A stretch of 39,517 bases of DNA from Chitinophagaceae bacterium. GTDB lineage: Bacteria > Bacteroidota > Bacteroidia > Chitinophagales > Chitinophagaceae. The first letter of the stretch is position 1, and each line of letters starts with the position of its first letter. The stretch is taken from the NCBI GenBank assembly GCA_023229465.1, contig JALNZE010000025.1, forward strand, positions 1 to 39,517, read 5' to 3'. A program made the position numbers and the translations under genes. A model generated the notes under the pieces. It ran no database searches. It saw only the letters and a list, made by a program, of their open reading frames with translations, and had not been told where the DNA came from. Shown in pieces: positions 35,173-39,517 of this stretch.

Positions 35173-38100
35173 TCATTTCATTATGATTAATCGTTTGGCA
35201 TAATAAATATTATCAGCCTTAATATGCACAATATAAATGCCTGTTTTTAATCCCCCGATATCATAACTATGAGCCTGATTCTGAAATTTCTTAACCATTT
35301 CCCCTGTCATGGAATAAATCAAAAGATCGTCAATTTTCTCAGAGTTTGTAATATTCAAAGACCCTGTTGAATTTGGATTTGGATACACTTTAAACAAGTC
35401 TGTCCCAGATTTGGTACCTTCCGTATTAATACCGGTAGAAATATCCATAGGGCTAAAAGTGTATTCATAACTTTTTGTTTCTCCCGGCAATAAAGAGACA
35501 TTGATAACTATAAATCCATCTTCTACAGGAAGATTTTCTGCGCCGTGAACATCCAGGAACCTCGGGGTTTTTATCCTGACTATTCTTTCTCTTGCAGAGT
35601 TAGCTTTGTTAGTTATTTTTACTTTTACACCATTGATATCGCGTTCAGCAGTAAAAGAGAGTGCACCTGTTGTCATAAGGCCATCAATAGCTACTTTCTG
35701 GTATTCCCATTCATTAGGTATGGCAGGGAAAACATCTACTATTGAGTCGTCATCAGGATCTATCAGCATCTGGGTCAGGTTACAGATATAGGCTCCATGC
35801 GCCCCTATTTCAGGCGTGTAGTTATAACCAGGCTCCCCTGAATTCTCTGCAAAACTTGTTTCATCGAGAAGCACATCAGGTCTTTGGAAGTTTTTCAGCC
35901 ACATCAATGCATTATCTCCACGATATACTTTTGCATTATGAACGCCAGACCATCCATTGTTAAAACAGTATTCCTGAAAAGTAGCATGATAATTTTCAAC
36001 TGCTTTAACTGCTCTGGAATCGTGTTTGTCAATCACTGTAGCCCACCACAATGAATAAAACGAAGTGCCACTACCATCACCATATCCGGGATTGGCTCCA
36101 ACACCACCCGATAATAATGTATCACCATTGAGAACCCCTTGCGACATCAAAATTTTATTTTGATATTTTGAAATCCATTCGGGCTCAGCAATGCCCCTTT
36201 TCACACATTGGTTATATCCCATTAGAACAGCTCCTTCCTGCATGCAATTAGGGATTTTTCCATCAACATATGAGCCCTTACCATTAGAAATTAAATCCTC
36301 TAAGGCAACATAGGTGGTTGATTTTAAAACATCATAGGCAGCATTTTTGAAAGTCTGATCATCACTATAATCGAGATAATTCAGAGCCATACGCGCAGAG
36401 TTTAATCCGGGATAATTTTGTAATAAATTACCACCTTCAGATGTTTCACCTTGTATCGTTATTACTCCATTATACCCCATTAAAGTTGTATATATAGCTC
36501 CACTATTGTATTTTCTGTATACATTATGATGCGTTACGCCATTAACAGCCTGTTCTTTACACTTAGGCAATACTGAAGAAACCCAGTTTGCAATATTTTT
36601 AGTTTCATTTATATGTCCGGTATAAGCCAATGCAAATGAGCTAAAAGGCAAATCGTACTCGGGACAAACAGCCCCGAAAAAACCATAAATATCGGTACCA
36701 AAACATCCCGGAGGTATTGCGCTATTTCCAAAATATATACCATGATAATAAAGGGATTGCGCGTAGAGTTTTGAAACTTTCTCATCCGGTACAGAGATTT
36801 TAGAGACATTCAAAAAATCTACCCACCAATCGGCTGTTTGCTGCTTAAGAGCTGCATATCCTGTTGTTTTGGCTACAGAAGCCGCATTCCACGCATAATC
36901 CCATGGCACTGTTGAAGTGGAAGGTTTGAACGATGATTTAGGAACAATATAAAAAGTTATAGTACCATTCGCCGATGTCTGGCTGTAGATATCGCTGTTT
37001 GCCGAAACAGTTTCAGCAGATGTTGCCTCTACAGCAACAGCAACTGCACAGTCACTGGTATTCGGCCTGTTAACAGCCACTACTCCTCCTGTTGCACCCG
37101 CATTTCTATTGGAGGTATGGACAGCATCTCTTACGAAGGGATCTTCTTCTCCCGCATAATAAGTGCCAAACCATTCAACCTTTTCATTTATTGCTAAATT
37201 GAGTTGCAAAGGCGATGGAGCGCCATTGTCCTGAACACGTATTACCAAAACACCATCAGGAGTAATAAATGTTTCGCGGGTTGAAGTAAATGTAATACCT
37301 CCTACAGTCAAAGTTAGATCAGTTTTAAGAACTCCTGTTTTAATATCCTGGTTCTGTTCGAAAGACGTAATTGTACCGGGATCAAAGGAAGCACCGTATC
37401 CGGCGTTAATCAGGAATGGGTTGTACCGGTGTCCTGTATTATCCCACCAGTATTCATAACCAAACGATGGTTTATGATTGTAAGAGTTTTGATTGGTGTA
37501 GGGAGCCCTATGGCTTGCAAATCCCCATGGATCAACACGCATGGTTGTACCTCCCAGGCCGATGGTTTGGTATTGAAACTTCGGGTTATTGAATCTGCTC
37601 ATGCCCGACTTAGTAAATATGGCATCGCCAAGTGTTTTGTTCCATGCATCTCCTACAGCAGGTTGAGTATTGTTTAATTCGATTTTCGTGATTTTTACAG
37701 AGGCGCCAAACCAATTTTCTGCCGGAGTAGCAGATGCATTATGTGGTATTTCTAATCTGACAGAGGCGATTTCTCCTGAATATAAAACGCCCCAGCCCGG
37801 ATCAGTATTAGGTATATCAACCCGAACAAAGGTTTCTGAAGGGTTCAGATCGAAATAAGAGTAGGCAATAGAACCATCAGCCTTTGTAAATTCTAATGAG
37901 GCTTTAACCGTTGAACTTACAGGCCAGCCAACTGTCTGGTAATAAATATCACAATAAGGATATAACGCAGCATCAAATGAAGCAGTTACCTCCACCTGTG
38001 GAAACCAAAGCTGCGGTCCGTTATTGGTAGCCTTGTCCGCGTAAGTCATTACCATGGCTCCGTCTGCCCATGAGAGGGTAACATCCCTGTTGGTTCCATC

Positions 38101-39312
38101 TGATATTTCATGCCATCCTTCTAAATCTGTATCAAACGTCCATGGGGTTACTGTACCGGGAGGAACCAACCCATCCTCAGCGATTTCTTTATCGGAGAGC
38201 ACATAATTATAGATGGATAATTCATCTATAACTGCCTTTAGACCGTTAATGCCTATAACCAGGTTGCCAGAGCGATCCTTTGCTGATTGCATTATGGTCT
38301 CACTAATCTTTATTCCGTTTATAAAGCATGACAAATTGCTTCCATCCACAACCAATGCTACACGTTGCCAAACGTTATTTTTCCAGGGAGTTTCCAAATC
38401 AAACCAGGAACGGTATGCGCCCAAACTAAGATTGCCCTGGTACAAAGCCAATTCAAAATTCCCACTGCCATAAGAAAGAATACGGGCAGGTATTGTTGCA
38501 TTATTTTGACCTGCGGCAGGAGTTTTTATCCAGAAGGTATAAGTAATTTTATCGGAAGACAAAACCGAATCTGAAGGCATTGTTACGTAATCACTACCGT
38601 TTAAAAGCAGTGCACCGGATCCTTCTTTCGCAGATAAAGCATCAATAACAGGATTTCCGCTGCCAATGCCGGTTATATGGCCGGTAGAATCGGCGAAATC
38701 TTTATCAAAAGTCCAATGCAAAACCTTATCAGTTGATGGTGGAATGGCCAGTGTGTTGGTCAGTACAACTTTGTCTATCATGGTCCACGCACCAAACCAC
38801 TTTGTTGCCGGATTAGCAGCTGCTGCACCATTGTGAGGTATTTCGAGGTAAACAGTTTTCATCATACCACTATATGGCTTGCCCCAGCCCGGATCAAATG
38901 CGGCGATATCTACAGACACAAAATTTTTTGTCGGATCAAGATCTGCATACGCATAAACTGCTTCGTTATTACTGTTCATACATTGAATAAGAAATTTAAC
39001 CGGAGCTGTTGTAGGCCAGTTAAAGGGTCGGTAATATATTTCGAGATAGCGATGGGTACTTGCATCAAAATCTTTTTCAACCTGGACTGCCGCAAACCAG
39101 AGTTGCGGGCCCTGGCCGGGTGAATTTTCAAAATAAGTCATTTTTAGTGAGCCATTATCCCAGCTTGCTGTAACATCACGGCCTGCTCCCAGGTCGTGCC
39201 ATCCCTGAGCGTCTGTTGCAAAATCCCAAACAATATCCTGTGCTTTAGTCGTTAAAGACAGGGTAAACAGGCACATGATTAACCAAACAATTCCTTTTTT
39301 CATTTTAGTCAA
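35173..39312 (-). CDS. Multidomain LamG/six-hairpin glycosidase-like protein with T9SS sorting domain
   Basis: A 1379-residue exported protein. After a signal peptide (about 1-24) comes a beta-sandwich module (about 27-187), then a LamG/concanavalin-like domain (about 195-385). A second copy of the first module (about 390-550) follows, sharing GPQLWF, ASFDA or DFDAS, DPGWG, YSG and EIPHNA. Residues about 560-1290 look like a beta-sandwich plus an (alpha/alpha)6 barrel (GTDIYGFFGAVCPEYDLPFSSFALAYTGH, ITIQGETSEGGNLL). The last 75 residues form a type A T9SS sorting domain (FKVYPNPNSTGSL to AKRLIIMK). The protein should be delivered to or across the outer membrane. Probably a surface glycan-binding enzyme; the GH family was not assigned. 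Start at 39312; MKKG three codons later is possible. Confidence 0.85.
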   Translation of the reverse strand: MTKMKKGIVWLIMCLFTLSLTTKAQDIVWDFATDAQGWHDLGAGRDVTASWDNGSLKMTYFENSPGQGPQLWFAAVQVEKDFDASTHRYLEIYYRPFNWPTTAPVKFLIQCMNSNNEAVYAYADLDPTKNFVSVDIAAFDPGWGKPYSGMMKTVYLEIPHNGAAAANPATKWFGAWTMIDKVVLTNTLAIPPSTDKVLHWTFDKDFADSTGHITGIGSGNPVIDALSAKEGSGALLLNGSDYVTMPSDSVLSSDKITYTFWIKTPAAGQNNATIPARILSYGSGNFELALYQGNLSLGAYRSWFDLETPWKNNVWQRVALVVDGSNLSCFINGIKISETIMQSAKDRSGNLVIGINGLKAVIDELSIYNYVLSDKEIAEDGLVPPGTVTPWTFDTDLEGWHEISDGTNRDVTLSWADGAMVMTYADKATNNGPQLWFPQVEVTASFDAALYPYCDIYYQTVGWPVSSTVKASLEFTKADGSIAYSYFDLNPSETFVRVDIPNTDPGWGVLYSGEIASVRLEIPHNASATPAENWFGASVKITKIELNNTQPAVGDAWNKTLGDAIFTKSGMSRFNNPKFQYQTIGLGGTTMRVDPWGFASHRAPYTNQNSYNHKPSFGYEYWWDNTGHRYNPFLINAGYGASFDPGTITSFEQNQDIKTGVLKTDLTLTVGGITFTSTRETFITPDGVLVIRVQDNGAPSPLQLNLAINEKVEWFGTYYAGEEDPFVRDAVHTSNRNAGATGGVVAVNRPNTSDCAVAVAVEATSAETVSANSDIYSQTSANGTITFYIVPKSSFKPSTSTVPWDYAWNAASVAKTTGYAALKQQTADWWVDFLNVSKISVPDEKVSKLYAQSLYYHGIYFGNSAIPPGCFGTDIYGFFGAVCPEYDLPFSSFALAYTGHINETKNIANWVSSVLPKCKEQAVNGVTHHNVYRKYNSGAIYTTLMGYNGVITIQGETSEGGNLLQNYPGLNSARMALNYLDYSDDQTFKNAAYDVLKSTTYVALEDLISNGKGSYVDGKIPNCMQEGAVLMGYNQCVKRGIAEPEWISKYQNKILMSQGVLNGDTLLSGGVGANPGYGDGSGTSFYSLWWATVIDKHDSRAVKAVENYHATFQEYCFNNGWSGVHNAKVYRGDNALMWLKNFQRPDVLLDETSFAENSGEPGYNYTPEIGAHGAYICNLTQMLIDPDDDSIVDVFPAIPNEWEYQKVAIDGLMTTGALSFTAERDINGVKVKITNKANSARERIVRIKTPRFLDVHGAENLPVEDGFIVINVSLLPGETKSYEYTFSPMDISTGINTEGTKSGTDLFKVYPNPNSTGSLNITNSEKIDDLLIYSMTGEMVKKFQNQAHSYDIGGLKTGIYIVHIKADNIYYAKRLIIMK

Positions 39313-39517
39313 TACTCCGGTAAATTTTTAACTAGCTAATCTCCCTATATCCAGGCATTCCATGAACAGGCTCCTGTATTTTTTGCAACTTAGGTCCAAA
39401 GCTAACTTTGAAAAAATAAATTCAGTCAGCATTTTGTTGAAGAATAGAACTTTGACATCACACATGGAGAAAACCTCCTTGTCGGGCTCTTCCGTGCAAA
39501 GCACCGTACCAGCCTTG
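39313..39517. other. Upstream region of the carbohydrate run, at window edge
   Basis: A minus-strand -7-like TAGCTTTG (39404-39397) overlaps an inverted repeat, CAAAGCTAACTTTG (39397-39410), without a well-spaced TTG. A 45-codon minus-strand frame (39328-39465) follows an AAGGAGG that can pair with CTCC in a small hairpin. It may be a leader peptide or chance. The window ends before its context can be seen. Confidence 0.3.

Noticed and set aside
1..39517. CRISPR arrays, rRNA genes or riboswitches
   Set aside because: No regularly spaced repeat units, rRNA-like conserved blocks or recognisable riboswitch cores were seen on either strand.
39400..39517. Group II intron end at the right edge
   Set aside because: The GC-rich hairpins do not match the domain V consensus and no reverse transcriptase frame is visible in the window.

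Overview
The window looks like a chromosome segment from a member of the Bacteroidota (Bacteroidales or a close relative). The grounds are TAnnTTTG-type promoter boxes, weak ribosome binding sites, SusC/D-free runs of lipoprotein and periplasmic glycoside hydrolases, a type IX secretion (T9SS) sorting domain, a CTnDOT-like tyrosine recombinase and an IS1380-family insertion sequence. No genus can be named from what is visible.

Region 1 (about 1-14,600) is a mobile or defence island. It holds an AT-rich hypothetical membrane protein, a short RadC/JAB gene and two small island genes, all on the minus strand. A two-gene plus-strand operon follows: a TcmP-type 'three-Cys-motif partner' protein and its radical-SAM-like Gp37/Gp68 (DUF5131) companion. 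Next is a complete type I restriction-modification operon, read leftwards: hsdM, hsdS, a DUF3800 gene that overlaps hsdS by 4 bp, a membrane-anchored coiled-coil protein, hsdR and a YgjP-like metallohydrolase. The integrase gene lies upstream of hsdM, and its start faces a 23-bp fragment of the 3' end of ssrA (tmRNA), the probable attachment site.

Region 2 (about 14,600-16,060) is decayed junction DNA. It contains arm-type repeats, two diverged C-terminal remnants of one unknown protein, a terminator and the 5' half of a tRNA-Met gene cut just after the anticodon loop, with its promoter-like box still in place. Region 3 (16,064-19,250) is also damaged: a lipoprotein N-terminus only 34 residues long, an intact DUF169 gene, a six-hairpin glycosidase-like pseudogene with an in-frame amber codon, and an IS1380-family element that cuts off its 3' end.

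Region 4 (19,268-39,312) is one long run of minus-strand carbohydrate genes. In transcription order these are a 1379-residue T9SS-exported LamG protein with a glycosidase-like region, an S1 sulfatase, a GH32 lipoprotein, a GH106-like alpha-L-rhamnosidase, a DUF4450-like six-hairpin protein, a GH127 beta-L-arabinofuranosidase and two paralogous TIM-barrel-like proteins with a CX5CX2C cysteine motif. Together they suggest breakdown of a sulfated polysaccharide or glycoconjugate containing rhamnose and arabinose. No SusC/SusD pair, regulator or sulfatase-maturing enzyme is in the window. The two paralogues and the TcmP/radical-SAM pair are the least explained systems here.
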